Shown here: piece after piece, positions 13,101 to 23,347 of the stretch
Layout: each line of letters opens with the position of its first letter
Numbering within the stretch: position 1 is the stretch's first letter
NCBI GenBank assembly: GCA_036346355.1
Contig: CM070572.1
Coordinates: forward strand, 6,393,001 to 6,457,000
Length of the DNA: 64,000 nucleotides
Source of the DNA: Rhipidocladum racemiflorum
Lineage: Eukaryota; Streptophyta; Magnoliopsida; Poales; Poaceae
Direction: 5' to 3'
Notes under the pieces: generated by a model
The model's database searches: none
What the model saw: the letters and a program-made list of their open reading frames with translations, nothing else
What the model was told of the DNA's origin: nothing
Position numbers and translations under genes: made by a program

Positions 13101-14798
13101 TCTTCAGGAAAATGTGAATGTATTGTATGATTTTTTATTGGAAAAGGCTGATAAAAGTTGTCAGATATCTTGTAATTCGGAAGTGAAATTTGAGGTTGCA
13201 AAATTGAAGAAAGACAAGTTGTCAAGCATCAAAGATAACACAGTATTAGAAAAGTCAAAGCTTAATACCAAAACTGAAGTAGACTTGTGCTGTACAGAAT
13301 TTTTATATATTGCTAAATAGTGATGCAACATGAGACTGCAGTTCTAAAGCGATATTCTCTTCAATACATATGGTCTAATAACCTTAAGAATTATATAATG
13401 TCAATCAAGCTCAAATTGTCATAATGGAGTCATAGGATAAAAATACATACCATGGCTACATCGAACGCATGCACCATGCTTAACCTTGCAGATGTTGCAC
13501 ACCAGTTTCATCAGATTCTCTTGGACACTTCCAATATTAGTAACAGGCTCCATCGATTCCATGTCCTCCACAAGAACCTCTGGTGTCCAAAGACTGCAAA
13601 ACAAGTGAACAAATTTTTTGCTGCCTCCATCTGCAGTTCGATTAGGCTCCCGTTTAACAGGTTTTAGAGCCCCTTTCTCCTTTGGGCATAGCAAACAAGG
13701 AATTGACAGGGTGCTGCTCGCATCTTTCTTCAATAATTGCCTTGTCGATTCCAAATACTTACACCAAGCACACAACCATTGGCTATCTGGCGCAACGTGC
13801 AAACCATAACACTTCTGATGCACGGAAACCTTGCAGTTGTTGCAATGAAGTATTCTATCGGACATGACGCCACTCTCTCCCAGACAGCAAACATCACAGA
13901 TTGACCCAGCCTCAGCTCCCACGTGCGGAAGCAGCACAAGCTGCTCTAACCCAGCATCCACACCTAAGAGCTTCCTCTTCTTGTTGGGCCGCTCCGAAGT
14001 GAGCACAAATCGCTCCTTTGTTCCTAGCAGCCAATTCAGTGATGTTCCTGCCTCGTTTCCACATTTTGGTGACACAATGCCACCACTGCTGCCAGATTGA
14101 TCCACTTCCGATGGCCAATCCTCCCGTTCAACAACTACTTTATGTATGCCCTGCTCCACGCTCTGCTCACCACGCTCTCTCTTACTAACCAACTGTTGCA
14201 CAACCACATCATGTATGCCCTGCCCAACACTTTGCTCACTCCTCTCTTTGTTACTAACCAAATCCACACACTGCCCAAAACGTTCTTTGTTACTGACCAC
14301 TTCTTCGCCACCAACGCCCAAGTACGAGCTTGTTTCAGCCACGGCCACATCAAATGTCTCAACTTCGTTCACTAATTCCTTGCCAGTGCCCACAAATGGT
14401 ATGAGGGTGCATGAATCGAGCTCACCGTAGCTGAACTGAAACTTTGGCATTAATATATCAATATCATCCAAGGTTACTGGCCTAAAATACGCCTCAAACT
14501 GGTCCCACACGCCTGCCTTTGCAGAGTGTGATGCAGCTGGATGTGTTGGATGCTCCCCAGCAGCCGCATCCAGAGGTTGAGCCTTCTTATGCTTCTTACG
14601 CACGTCGCCTGGCCCTGCCCAGCTCACGAGCCGCGCGGGCAACGTCGGAACCCTGGACGCCGCCTCCTCGCTCTCGAACGGCGTGCGCAGGGACAGGGCC
14701 TTCCTGGCTTGCGCGTACAGGTCAACGCCTACGCCGGAGGCCGCCCCCTCCGGCGAACCCTCGGCACGGGCCATGTCCTCGGCGCGGGCGCCGCTCAT
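1..14798 (-). CDS. PHD-finger / extended-PHD chromatin protein, 12 exons visible, 3' end outside window
   Basis: Exons on the minus strand, read 5' to 3': 13451-14798, 10277-10362, 9826-10194, 9645-9728, 9118-9570, 3809-3875, 1934-2129, 1681-1784, 1387-1596, 449-702, 140-364 and up to 69. Every junction is GT-AG and phases join without a stop, giving about 1155 residues so far. Residues 301-346 form a C4HC3 PHD finger (CDVC, HCNNC, HQKC, CAWC). An extended PHD follows (CLLCPKEKGALKP to the zinc-binding HPICARES stretch and FCSKHS, crossing exons 1-3). A further PHD starts in the last two visible exons (CDVCMRSE, CSRCK, then AAVHIDCY). A basic and Ala-rich stretch (KKRGRKEKRHQEAQ) lies before it. 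Proteins of this layout are nuclear histone-binding factors. The ATG at 14798 opens the only long frame. No disabling change was seen despite a 5.2 kb intron carrying a retrotransposon. The exact paralogue and histone mark are unknown. Confidence 0.88.
803..1033. mobile_element. Tourist-like MITE
   Basis: This 231-base stretch has inverted ends: GGGCCTATTTGTTTTTGCTT on the left and the complement of GGGCTTGTTTGTTTTTGCTT on the right, with CTAGAATC-type inner repeats. Flanks are TAA and TGA, close to the three-base TWA duplication of PIF/Harbinger-derived MITEs. It lies in an intron of the PHD gene. Confidence 0.65.
1078..1281. repeat. Small inverted-repeat element (candidate MITE)
   Basis: The two edges are inverted copies of AAAAAAACTGG(G)ACCGGT, and the interior carries further ACCGGT and GGACCGGTG motifs. 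No clear target duplication was found, so the class is open. It is intronic in the PHD gene. Confidence 0.4.
4118..4164. repeat. (GA)n microsatellite
   Basis: An uninterrupted GA dinucleotide run of about 46 bases lies in the large PHD gene intron, upstream of the copia insertion. Length polymorphism is expected. Confidence 0.95.
4396..4567 (+). repeat. 5' LTR of copia element 1
   Basis: 172 bases, starting TGTTAGACAGCATCC and ending GTCATAACA. It shares its edges with the 127-base 3' LTR but has extra tandem ATAGATTGCTAG-type units in the middle, so one copy has gained or lost about 45 bases since insertion. CCTTATATAGG is a plausible TATA region. Confidence 0.93.
4568..4579 (+). other. Primer binding site of copia element 1
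   Basis: TGGTATCATAGC directly follows the 5' LTR and differs by one base from TGGTATCAGAGC, the complement of the 3' end of plant initiator tRNA-Met used by many copia elements. Confidence 0.85.
5110..8520 (+). pseudogene. Copia gag-pol remnant
   Basis: Recognisable blocks in order: gag start MSSSSGSSSGT near 5110; gag core with DWVLHM and SQRLWEFLTG (5190-5260); gag end LLARHPRVTLLEALAVIRTKE (about 5570-5640 across frames); a spoiled zinc knuckle (CTYYDKNGKSE, 5760); protease ILDSGASCHLTSD (6025); integrase with VAERKHRHLLEKARALL (6420); reverse transcriptase with CKWVYKVK (7262) and FHLDVKNVFLNGEL (7450); RNase H with SLVAWKTKKQTTVSRSSAE (8260). Blocks switch frame and contain stops. A 21-base segment is directly repeated at 8299 and 8356 near the RNase H end. 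GC-rich DNA at 4620-5090 precedes gag and is open in several frames by composition alone. Confidence 0.9.
8651..8663 (+). other. Polypurine tract of copia element 1
   Basis: GTTTAAGGGGAGG lies immediately before the 3' LTR, the expected place of the plus-strand primer for reverse transcription. Confidence 0.75.
8664..8790 (+). repeat. 3' LTR of copia element 1
   Basis: 127 bases, TGTTAGACAGTATCC to ATTCATAACA, matching the 5' LTR at both edges and lacking part of its middle. The duplication TATAT follows. Confidence 0.93.
11677..11848. mobile_element. hAT-type MITE
   Basis: 172 bases with perfect inverted ends CAGTGTTACTTGGA / TCCAAGTAACACTG. The flanking octamers TCCGAAAC and TCCCAAAC differ at one position, fitting the 8-base duplication of hAT elements. 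The interior is rich in GGATACGG/CGGACTCGG-like subterminal repeats. It lies in intron 1 of the PHD gene. Confidence 0.8.
11931..12420. mobile_element. Long-TIR element without coding capacity (MULE-like)
   Basis: The outer ~120 bases on each side are inverted copies: CAAAACACCCCTCACC with ACCACCATGGTTTTGGCTGA on the left answers CAGAACCATGGTGGTCTAGT with GGGTGTTTTGCACC on the right. No ORF is present between the arms. Edges are approximate because the arms have diverged. It lies in intron 1 of the PHD gene. Confidence 0.6.
12467..12590. repeat. Two-copy direct repeat, period about 77 bases
   Basis: The string TAGATTTTCCACAAA with a preceding CCTCGATT block occurs twice, around 12473-12512 and 12550-12590. 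Function unknown. Confidence 0.6.
12852..12912. mobile_element. Au-like SINE fragment
   Basis: The stretch CAACAACCAAGCCTTTTGTC, then CCCAAATAAGTTGGGGTAGG and CTAGGAATGAAACCC, resembles the conserved body of the plant Au SINE family. The same core recurs at 53181-53229. Assignment is from memory of the family; ends are unclear here. Confidence 0.55.
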
Positions 14799-15348
14799 AA
14801 CGCCTCAGCCGGGGAGGGGCGCATCGCCGCCGGAGCCCTCAGAGAAGACGGCGATGTCAGGGGAGACCTCCGGCGAGGAGCGACGGCGGCGGACGGGACG
14901 GAGCTAGGGTTAGGGTTTCGTTCCGAGCCCGAGTATAGTGTCCCTTTCGCGACAGTTCTCTTTGCTCAATTTTTTCCCGGCCCGATTTTTTCGCGTGGGT
15001 TTCGGATCCGATGGGAGGAAGGAGGGGCTCAGGGTCAGGACACGGGTTCCGTTTTGTTGTGTAAAGGTGCATTTAGTTGAGTGAACAAGTAATGAATAGG
15101 GTGGGATGATTTTAGATAAGATAGTACAGGGAAGATGTTTGATTGTAAAATTGAGTGCTTCTATGTTTTGACTCCTAATACAAATTGTACAAATCTTAAA
15201 GCAAGCGAAGGGGTAAGTAATCACCATCTACCCTTTATTCATGCTTTAATAGTTGTGCAACTTTTAAAAAGAAGAGCATAGAAGCACCTCTCTACAAAAT
15301 TTTGTTTAGTTGCTTGTACTTCTCACAATTGTTACAATAAAAATTTGT
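14799..15348. other. Upstream region of the PHD gene
   Basis: GC-rich for the first ~260 bases (leader), then AT-rich. No other gene or clear core promoter element was identified. Confidence 0.4.
14905..14918 (-). promoter_or_regulatory. Telo-box-like AAACCCTAA in the PHD gene leader
   Basis: On the minus strand the leader about 110 bases upstream of the PHD gene ATG reads AAACCCTAACCCTA. Telo-boxes are common just downstream of transcription starts of broadly expressed plant genes. Seen as a motif only; the transcription start is not known. Confidence 0.4.
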
Positions 15349-15738
15349 AAATCTAATTAAAATTTTAGTTCTCATAATTGAGCGGTATGTAATATTCTTA
15401 TATAGTCTAATTATAATTTTATTTCCCATAATTAAGTAGTATGTAAGGGCATGTTTGGTACGGATTCAGATTTAGTAGAAATAGAAATGGTTCCAGATTT
15501 TTGGTAGAAACGTTTCAAGTAGGATTTCTGTGAATCGGGTGCAACGGGGTTAAGACTGATTCGACCACAGAGTGGAAAAGAAGAAACGTTCCGAGAAAAA
15601 TTGTTTCGAGTTTTAGCCCGTTTGGTTGGGTTTCTTCGAAAATCTAGTAGAAACGACTCGGTTCTAAGTTGGCAAACGGGGCCTAATATTCATATATAGT
15701 CTAATTAAAATTTCATTTCTCATAATTGAGCGGCATGA
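15349..15738. repeat. ~54-base tandem repeat split by a MITE
   Basis: A unit of the form TAATATTC.TATATAGTCTAA followed by TCTCATAATTGAGCGGTATG is present as a partial copy (15349-15388), a full copy (15389-15443) and, after the MITE, another full copy (15684-15737). Confidence 0.75.
15447..15683. mobile_element. Tourist-like MITE
   Basis: 237 bases with ends GGGCATGTTTGGT and the complement of GGCCCCGTTTGCC, flanked on both sides by TAA, the typical PIF/Harbinger duplication. It sits exactly between two units of a tandem repeat, which fixes its borders. Confidence 0.75.
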
Positions 15739-16756
15739 ACACCGTGAAAGCGATAGTTTTGCGATCATGATATACTATCCTGATCCGAAACAACAATCGA
15801 ACTGCTGAACAACAATTGTACTGAACAACTCAAATAGCAAACAAGCATTCGACCAAAATACAAACAAATGCAGGCATGCAGTATGGATCGTAAGCTAGAA
15901 AGTATTAAGACAAGAGGTAGCAACATGCTTGTCCACTGAATTTGCAAACCGGTCTATGAAAACGCAAGCATCAAAGCTTGTCATATCCTACGATAACAAC
16001 AGTATGCAGTTGTAACTTTGAACATATGCGATAGTTCAAAACAAGCATTAGTTTCCATCAGTCTAACCAGTACCACCCTCTCCCGCATAACAGTTGAACA
16101 ACTCCCGATTCAACAATGGTCAGTCACCTGCAAATTCCAAAACTAATGTTGTCAAGAGAGCATCATTTAGACATTGGTATACTGCCTATCGAAATTTTTA
16201 GACCATGCTAGCAACATATGAAATATAAATTTCTTCCATTCGTTTGACAGTTTGACTCGTATTTATTCAAAACAGATGACTTTCAGGTAGAGATAGAGAG
16301 GAAAATCAGAAGAGCTGTAGGATTTCACAAGAGCAAACGATGTTCACTACAGTTCCGAAACTTCATGACGATGGTTAATCATCGCACGGGATTTAAAAAT
16401 GGAAGGGCCAAAGAAAAAACTTAGTCCTTGCTCAACAAATACATGACAATCAGTGATCTAGGGCAAAAACTAGGATTCAATTGAATGCATACTAATGCTT
16501 GATAAAACAAAACTTTACTGCACATAAAACAAAACTTAATTTTGATTTCATTATATGTATGTACTAGTTTCAATAGTAAAGATGGGGGTGTTCCTCCTAG
16601 GTTGAAAAAAGTAGATGCATGTAAAAAAGGGTTGGATTACTTTCAGAGTTCAAATCAAAACAATGCAAATTACTCAAAATAAACAAACGAAAAGAAGCTG
16701 ATGCATAAAATGCACTATGTGAACAGAAAAATCAATGAGGTCATCACTCTAACCTA

Positions 16757-17710
16757 AGAGGTTTTTCCTCGCAATGTACTTAGTTACCCAGATCAATTTG
16801 TTTGAAATACTAAGCTTGTTGAATGCTCGGACAAGTGCAACATTCTTGCATAAATAAGCATAGTAGTGGGCTAACTGTGCTTCATCAAATCCAGAGAGAC
16901 CCATCATATTGTCCCAAAGATCTTCTGGAACATCGATATCTTAATTAGCAGTCTTCTCAATAGCTTGAGTGAGTCTATCAATACCAGTGGTTGTGAAAGT
17001 AAGCAAATCATCATTAGTGGATGTCTTAGCCCTCTTCTTTGGTGGTTTACTTACCGAGGAGTCACCTCCACCATACCCCGACGCTGTCACCTCTTCCACA
17101 CCCACATGTTCATTGACTGGTGCTTCTTCTTCTACTTCTATCACATTTGTAGCCAGAGGGTTGTTTGCTTCCTTAGTATACTATCCTATAGCCATGCTAT
17201 TCCCAAAGATAGTGCTCAACTCGTGATAATGCTCTAGGGGAGTGTTCAAGAAAAGAGCATCCTTGGGGTGGTCCTGTAATTGTTAAAGAAGTGGTAATTC
17301 TTAAGCTTCATCAAATCTAGTACAAACTTGTTTGTTGAAAATTGAAAAGCAAATTACCTTCATATGACCAGTGTAATGCTTATGCTCAAGTCTGATAGTG
17401 CAGGTACCATCATCCCAAAGAGCACCACTTACGTTCTTCAATTTGTTTATCTAATCTTTCTCCACTTCCTGATGTGGTTACTAACATGAATGCCACTCAC
17501 ATGAACCTTCATATGCTTATTCAAGTCCTTAGCATAACTGTTGAGATGAGTTTGCTTAAAGCCTATAGATGTTCTTGTACCACTAGCTACTAGATTGGTT
17601 AAGTAGGTTAGCGCAAATATAGGCATTGCATTTATCTAAACGACCCTAGCACCACCACCACCGTTACCCCACATACTATCCCCATGCTGATCCAAATCCA
17701 TTGCCTACAG
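16757..17710 (-). pseudogene. Harbinger accessory ORF (Myb/SANT-like) remnant
   Basis: The minus strand gives a C-terminal part with SKPPKKRAKTSTNDDLL, ending in DLWDNMMGLSGFDEAQLAHY and a KLIWVTKYIARKNLL tail. Such C-termini belong to the plant Myb/SANT-like ORFs found beside Harbinger transposases. The N-terminal domain is heavily mutated (17300-17710), with several stops. The putative basic nuclear signal PPKKRAK is retained. Confidence 0.6.
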
Positions 17711-17989
17711 TAATAGATAGAAAACAAATAATAAATTACAAAATAGTAACAAAATAATGGTTCAAATGGAACTCATGAAAAAAATGAAAATACAAGGTTC
17801 AAATGAGAAATGAAAATACAAGGTTTACACATTTCATCGGTAACGAAAATAAGAATACAAGGTTCATACAAAAACAAAAATGATTAATAGCCTAGGTAGT
17901 TTTGACAATTCTCCCACATTTCATCGGTAAGACTATGTCTCTTGCCAACCATTGCTCTATGGTCATTTGCTTGCTCCTTTGCTGTTCTA

Positions 17990-19233
17990 CTAGGTTAGGT
18001 GTCTAAGAATCCTCTGATAAAATGAAATGATCAGTTCTTTGATAAAAAAAAACCAATTACAAACGATGCAACTAGCGATGACAACATTAACTTGAGTTGA
18101 GAAGAGGAAGAAATAAGAATGTAGTGGCATCATCAAGGACTTTGAACCACCTCTTAAGTGATCCAAAGGCACGCCCTACACCTACTCTCAATGAGGAGTG
18201 CCTCAGATTGAACAATTATTTTTCATCTTGAATTGGATTGTTCCTCCACTCATTCAAATGGTACCCCACTCCGCAAAAAGGTGGCATGAACCCAGATTTG
18301 GCCCCATATCCAGCATCAACTAGGTAAAATTTTCCTATAATAGAGGAACACATTAATGATATTGGCTTTTAACAATTTGGTATGAACATATACTACCACA
18401 CCAATTCTATTTACCTTTAGGGACATATAAGCCATTCTCACGCTCTATCACATCTGCTAAAACTATAGCGTCATGAGCTATCCCCTCCCAACCAACCAAG
18501 ACATGTGAATCAAATATCAAAGTCTACGGCTGCCAGCACATTTTGAGTAGGAATTGATTTCCTACCACGGAAGGCTACTTCCATGGACTTACTAACAGAA
18601 GCTCTTATATGTGTACCATCAATGGCTCCAATACAATCCTATTTGCCCAAATAAATTGGCAAAACAAATTAATAACCACAAAGTTTTGCCACAGATCTAC
18701 AAGGCATACTTGTTAGCTATCATACCTTAAATTATGGACCACATCTTGGGTTTCCTGCAATTTTGGTTGGTGTCTCCAATGAAGGTAACCTAATAAGATC
18801 ATTTCGTAACTCGCTTATGGCATGGAGGGCATGTCCAAAATATCAGCTAACAGTTTTCACCTGATGTACTAAAGGTAGTACCAACTATCCTATTCCTTAT
18901 GTTGTACCCGACTGTATTCAAGAACATGGCAACTTACTGCTTAACACATACATGCATAGTATAACGGAGCAAAGAGCGTTCTCTCAATATTTGACATAAC
19001 CTAAAGAAAGGAGCTCTTTGAAGCCTTATCGTTGTAATACAAGTTGTATCATTCTTCCAAATTTTATTATTCAGATAATTAATTCTATTCTTGTCACTGA
19101 TTGGGCCATACGTAACACATTGTCCCCTATTACGTATTCTACACCGCATATACAACAACATCATGCAAACAACCACATATGCAGCAGCACCGCTGATCAA
19201 CATTTTTCTTCGTCTAAGCTTCCTCTTATCCAT
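17990..19233 (-). pseudogene. PIF/Harbinger transposase (DDE_4 nuclease) remnant
   Basis: Starting near 19233 the minus strand reads MDKRKLRRRK, then WKNDTTCITTIRLQRAPFFR, GNPR, the first catalytic block CIGAIDGTHIRASV, the LVDAGYGAKSGFMPPF block and HSSLRVGVGRAFGSLKRW. The first two aspartates are present. In the third block families usually have a Glu before RAFG (ERAFG) and here it is Gly. There are stops and frame changes in between. Known members excise and reinsert TIR elements in the nucleus; this copy cannot. Confidence 0.8.
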
Positions 19234-20784
19234 CCACAGTTAAATTAATAATCACTACTAGTTCATATGTTTGCATGATATTTAACCACATGGTAAAAAA
19301 AAAAATTAAGCAATGAATGAAAGCAAATGCAAAGATTTAACATTCCAATCTAAAAAATTTCACTTACTTCAAACTTTGTGCAAAAGGAAACCTATAAGCA
19401 TCCCTACCCCACTCATGAGCCATATTTACCAACTGAAATCATCAAAACAGGAAGCTAGTAGTTCAAAGCTAACAATCCCCAACATAGTGGTACATGCTAT
19501 ACGGTGTGACTCTTGTTTTGTTTTGTGAGCTTATAACTTCAATACGGAGCTAGCTCCAAATAATTCAGAAAAGGTGAATTTGATATCACAAAACCAAATG
19601 AATCATCATATGTCCTCAAAAGAAAGGTAGAAAGAGAATACTCATCCTGCTGGATAGACACCTTCACCAGTGTTGTGCGGAGTGTAGCTGTTGAGTGCAC
19701 CGCTTTGCTTGAAGGCTTGAAGCCAATTCGACAGCAGCGCCGCTTTGCTTGAAGGGAGTCGATTGGAGCCTCCCAGGAAAGAGATTCGCACAATCTGTAA
19801 GCTGCGCAGAAATTAGATAAAGACTAGTTAATCATTCCCCCCACCATTTGCACATATAGTATTGAAACCAAGAGCAATGAAACTTTTAGAATCACTACTA
19901 TAGTTATTTCTCACTCTATCTCTCTCTCACAAGGTAGATCAGAGTTTGTTCTTCGTTGTTACCGAATCAGATCAACCAAATTTGGTGGTTTGGTTAAATT
20001 GAGTACAAATAATGGGATAAGAATTAATGTTAATCAACTTATGTCAAAGTTTCTACTAATGTTAATTGGACTAGAAATCAAGGTTAATCAATGCAGTTCA
20101 AAGCCAAACAAGGCATCCAAATTTGATAATCTAAAGCAGGAAATACAATGAAATCGAAAGGCCTGTGGTTTCTAAGACGATTGTACCCATGCCATTAGAA
20201 GATCGAGAGGAATGAGGGGAAATGCGCATTAGCTTGTAGGAAGTAAGAGAGGATAGGTCTAGGATTTGAGTACCTGGGAGAGCTCGTGGCACAGATAACC
20301 AGGAGAGGTCGCATTTGAGGGAGTTCTCAGCGTGCAGATCTGGCCGTGGAGAGAAGGTGAGGTCGCCGTCGGAGTCATCCTTCCCTATGCCACAATTCTT
20401 GTATTAGATCTGGCTAGGAGAGAAGGAGAGGGAAGGGAGAAGGTGAGGCGGCACCTACGAGGAGCTAAGGTGTGGCGACGAAGTAGTCGGAGATACGGTG
20501 AAGCAGTTGGAGACACGGGCGGTGGGCGTGGCGGCGAAGCGCAGGGAGAGGCGCCCCATGCGATGAGGCAAGGCGAGTGGGGAGCGGAGAGGTGGACGGT
20601 TCGGCCCTGTATTGAATGGTTTGGCCAAATTGGCTGAATGAGTTGGTACAATATTTCTAGAGAATATATACCATCTCGTCATGTATCAATTGGTTCCGTT
20701 CAGCCAACCAAACACAGGGATGAGCTTATATCCCGTACGGGGTGGTTCCATTCACCCTGGTACAGTTAACCAAACACGCCCTAA

Positions 20785-21109
20785 CTAGGTGGGATCTTGC
20801 ACTACGTCGCTTGGTGCAAAATTTGATTCGGTGTTTTTTTTTTGGCAAAAAAGGTAGGATGATCTTGACGTAATTTTTGTTTTCTCGAGAGGTTTCGTAA
20901 AAAAAAATGGACTGACTAGGAGCCAACGGTGAATTTGCGTTACCATGGGTCATTTTTGCAGAACGACTGATGGAGGGTAGCGAATATACGGAACTACGGG
21001 TCTTTTCTGCAAAATTATCGCGAAAGGACCTGGATGTCATTTCGGATTTTACAGAAACAACCATGGTCCGTGGAGGACCTGTCCGCGAAGCTACTGGTAG
21101 GGCTGTAAA
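20785..21109. other. Gene-free repeat-like stretch
   Basis: Contains several short TTTTTTGGCAAAAAAGG and GCAGAACG..GGACC-like phrases, similar in flavour to 42115-42425, but no clear ends, ORF or RNA gene. Confidence 0.4.
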
Positions 21110-21522
21110 AAAAGCTTGAGGCTCGCAAACTGTTTGAGCTCAATTCGTTCCAGGCTCGATTCGAGCTCGGCTTGAGCCTAGAACGAACCGAGCTCGAGCC
21201 TGCCTTCAAGCTCGCGAGCTTCACCGAGCCGAGCTCGAATAGCTCGCGAGCCTACTCGAGTTTGGATCGAGCTTCCGTGAAACGAACTTTCTCGAGCTTG
21301 TTATCGAGCTTACTCGAGCCGAACTTACTCGAGCTTGTTACCGAGCCTACCAGATTAACCGAATTTACTCGAGCTTACCGAGCTTATTCGAGCTTATCAG
21401 CTTACTCGAGCCGAGCTCGAACCTACTCGAGCTTGGACCGAGCCGAGCTCGAGCCTGGATCTAGGCTCGGACCCCAACTCGAGCTCGGCTCGAGCTCGAG
21501 CCTGACAGCCCCAGTTCGCTCG
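21110..21522. repeat. Degenerate GAGCTCG/CTCGAGC array
   Basis: About 400 bases built from short, self-complementary units (GAGCTCG, CTCGAGC, ACTCGAGCTT, CCGAGCTCGA). The edges resemble inverted repeats: AGGGCTGT on the left, ACAGCCCC on the right. The open frame through it is a by-product of the repeat. A hAT-like element is possible but no target duplication was found. Confidence 0.7.
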
Positions 21523-21855
21523 ACCCTACCCGCTTATGTACTCTAGCCATCGGTCCTTTTGCAAAATTACAAGTAGGACCTAAAAGTAATTTCAGAATTT
21601 TTGAAAGCCTTTTTCGCAAAAAAAAAATGGGTGACATGTGGACCGTCTGGGAGGGCTGGAAGTTCTCCCCCTTTAATAGAGTAAGTACAAGGATCCAAAT
21701 TCTGACGAGATTTCGAAAATCTTGCCTGGGATTTTGGATTTCAGACCCCTCCGAGATCCTAATTCCTAAATCTCGTCCAAGTAAAAAAAAATTTAAAAAA
21801 ATCAAAATGCTGTAGTAACTATTCAAATCTTAGCGGGATCTCGGTGATTTCGGCC

Positions 21856-22256
21856 AAAATCTTGGACTTTTTTTTTTGCCGGATTTTGATTTTTGTTGGC
21901 CGGGTTTGATTAGAATTAGGGTCAAGACCATCCACAAAAAATTTCAAAATTATTTGACAATTTTTTTTTACCATTTTTTGGTTATTTGAATTTAAACGGA
22001 ATCTCGGTTGAAAAATGACCAGATTTCAAATTTGGTTTTTGGAATTTTGTCCAGATTTTATTTGAAATTCCGAGATCTCGCCAAGATTTCGGATTTGGGG
22101 GGGTCCGAAATATATACCGAAAACGAATTTTGAAACTGTGAGTAAATATGTAACGAATTTGGAATCTTGGACTTTTTTTTTGGCCGGATTTTGATTTTTT
22201 TTTTTGGGCCGGATTTGATTAGAATTAGGGTCAAGATCATCCACAAAAAATTTCAA
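21856..22256. repeat. Pair of ~93-base direct repeats
   Basis: Copy A (21856-21948) and copy B (22163-22256) both run from AATCTTGGACTTTTTTTTT through GATTAGAATTAGGGTCAAGA to CCACAAAAAATTTCAA. The spacer has GAGATCTCGCC and GATTTCGG phrases. The unit may belong to a larger unclassified transposon. Confidence 0.75.
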
Positions 22257-22532
22257 GGACCATTTGGAGATGTTGGAGTTTCAGCGAGAATCAAGACCCA
22301 TTTTGTTATGGCCTTTGAGGGGGCACGGATAACTCCACCAGAATTAAACTATAATTTAAATGTCTAGTTTTCTGGATGAAACTATGAATTATTTTTATTA
22401 TTACGTGTACTTAATTTGTTTCAACCATACAAAGTGCCCATAATACATATATCGTTGAACATAATACAAATAGCATACGACAAACTTGTATTTTTTATGA
22501 GGGAAATTTGTATCTATTTATTATATATATAC

Positions 22533-22549
22533 ACGTACGTACGTACGTA
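22533..22549. repeat. (ACGT)n microsatellite
   Basis: Four uninterrupted ACGT units (a fully palindromic tetramer), preceded by a TA run. Confidence 0.85.
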
Positions 22550-22736
22550 TGATGAAAATAGTGAACTCCACCAAAATGCAGTTATGAAAGAGCACCACCC
22601 AAGCCCCAATCCCATAACAAGCAACCAAATGCAGCTCGAACACACAAATTCATGGAATAATTGATTATTTGATCTTATTTATCTGTGCTACTCATCATTT
22701 ATTCCGTAATATTTTACTAACATATAAACATAAGAA

Positions 22737-23033
22737 TCTTATCTTAACTATTATAAGAATGAGTTGATGATGATGGTGAGTCTTTCAGGCTGGATCAGAA
22801 CAGTAGGGGCCTAAGGGCCAATAGGTGGATCACTATTGCTTTGCTAACCTATAGTTGTAAATCTGCAGAACAACTCAATATAGATGATTTGATTTATTTA
22901 CTACCTTACAAAGATAAGTTTTGTTTGATATGTGTGTTACAAAATTAATTTATTGTATGGTTTAAGATCCTGCATTATAATTATGTATTGTTCTTTTTTG
23001 AAATTCCGTTGCAACGCACGGGCATCTTACTAG
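22737..23033 (+). mobile_element. Non-autonomous Helitron
   Basis: 297 bases starting TCTTATCTTAACTATT and ending GCAACGCACGGGCATCTTAC then TAG, so the terminus is CTAG. It sits between a host A and T, the usual Helitron target. No ORF inside. The 3' tail is shared with the Helitrons at 28365 and 34717. Confidence 0.75.
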
Positions 23034-23139
23034 TATCAATAAAATATATAGGATAAATAATCAATTGTTGCATCAACTAAACAAGCAAATCATCGTTCTC
23101 CCCAAATACACTCTCACTGTTGAGACAGAAAACAACAGG

Positions 23140-23347
23140 GCATTTGATCATTTGCTCTGAAGTTGATGGGCGTTTGATCATTTGCCCAAAGTTGATAGAC
23201 GTTTGATCATTTGTCCTACGATGTTTCACTGACGTGTGGCCCTAGGACCCGTATGTCAATGACACATCGTAGGGCAAATGATCAAATGCTCACTAACTTT
23301 AGACAAATAATCATATACCCATCAACTTCAGGCCAAATCATCAAATT
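23140..23347. mobile_element. Foldback/MITE-like hairpin upstream of the GeBP gene
   Basis: Left arm GATCATTTGTCCTACGATGT answers right arm ACATCGTAGGGCAAATGATC around a short GC-rich centre; each arm also repeats TTGATCATTTG units. The whole could fold into one stem. It ends about 190 bases before the GeBP start codon. Confidence 0.7.

Larger units (their letters stand above)
16740..20781 (-). mobile_element. Degenerate PIF/Harbinger DNA transposon (left edge unresolved)
   Basis: On the minus strand it holds a GC-rich leader (about 20640-20330), a Harbinger-type transposase remnant and a downstream Myb/SANT-like second ORF remnant. The right end reads as GGGCGTGTTTGGTTAACTG on the minus strand next to TAA (20782-20784). 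I did not find a certain partner terminus on the left; GGGCATGTTTGGT at 15447 is similar but is better explained as a separate MITE. Stops and missing catalytic residues make it non-autonomous. Confidence 0.65.

Noticed and set aside
20332..20682. GC-rich open frames on both strands at 20.3-20.7 kb
   Set aside because: Better explained as the leader of the Harbinger element; no domain and Arg-rich by composition.
15447..20781. Reading the MITE left end at 15447 as the left end of the Harbinger element
   Set aside because: The tandem repeat resumes at 15684, so 15447-15683 is a separate short element.
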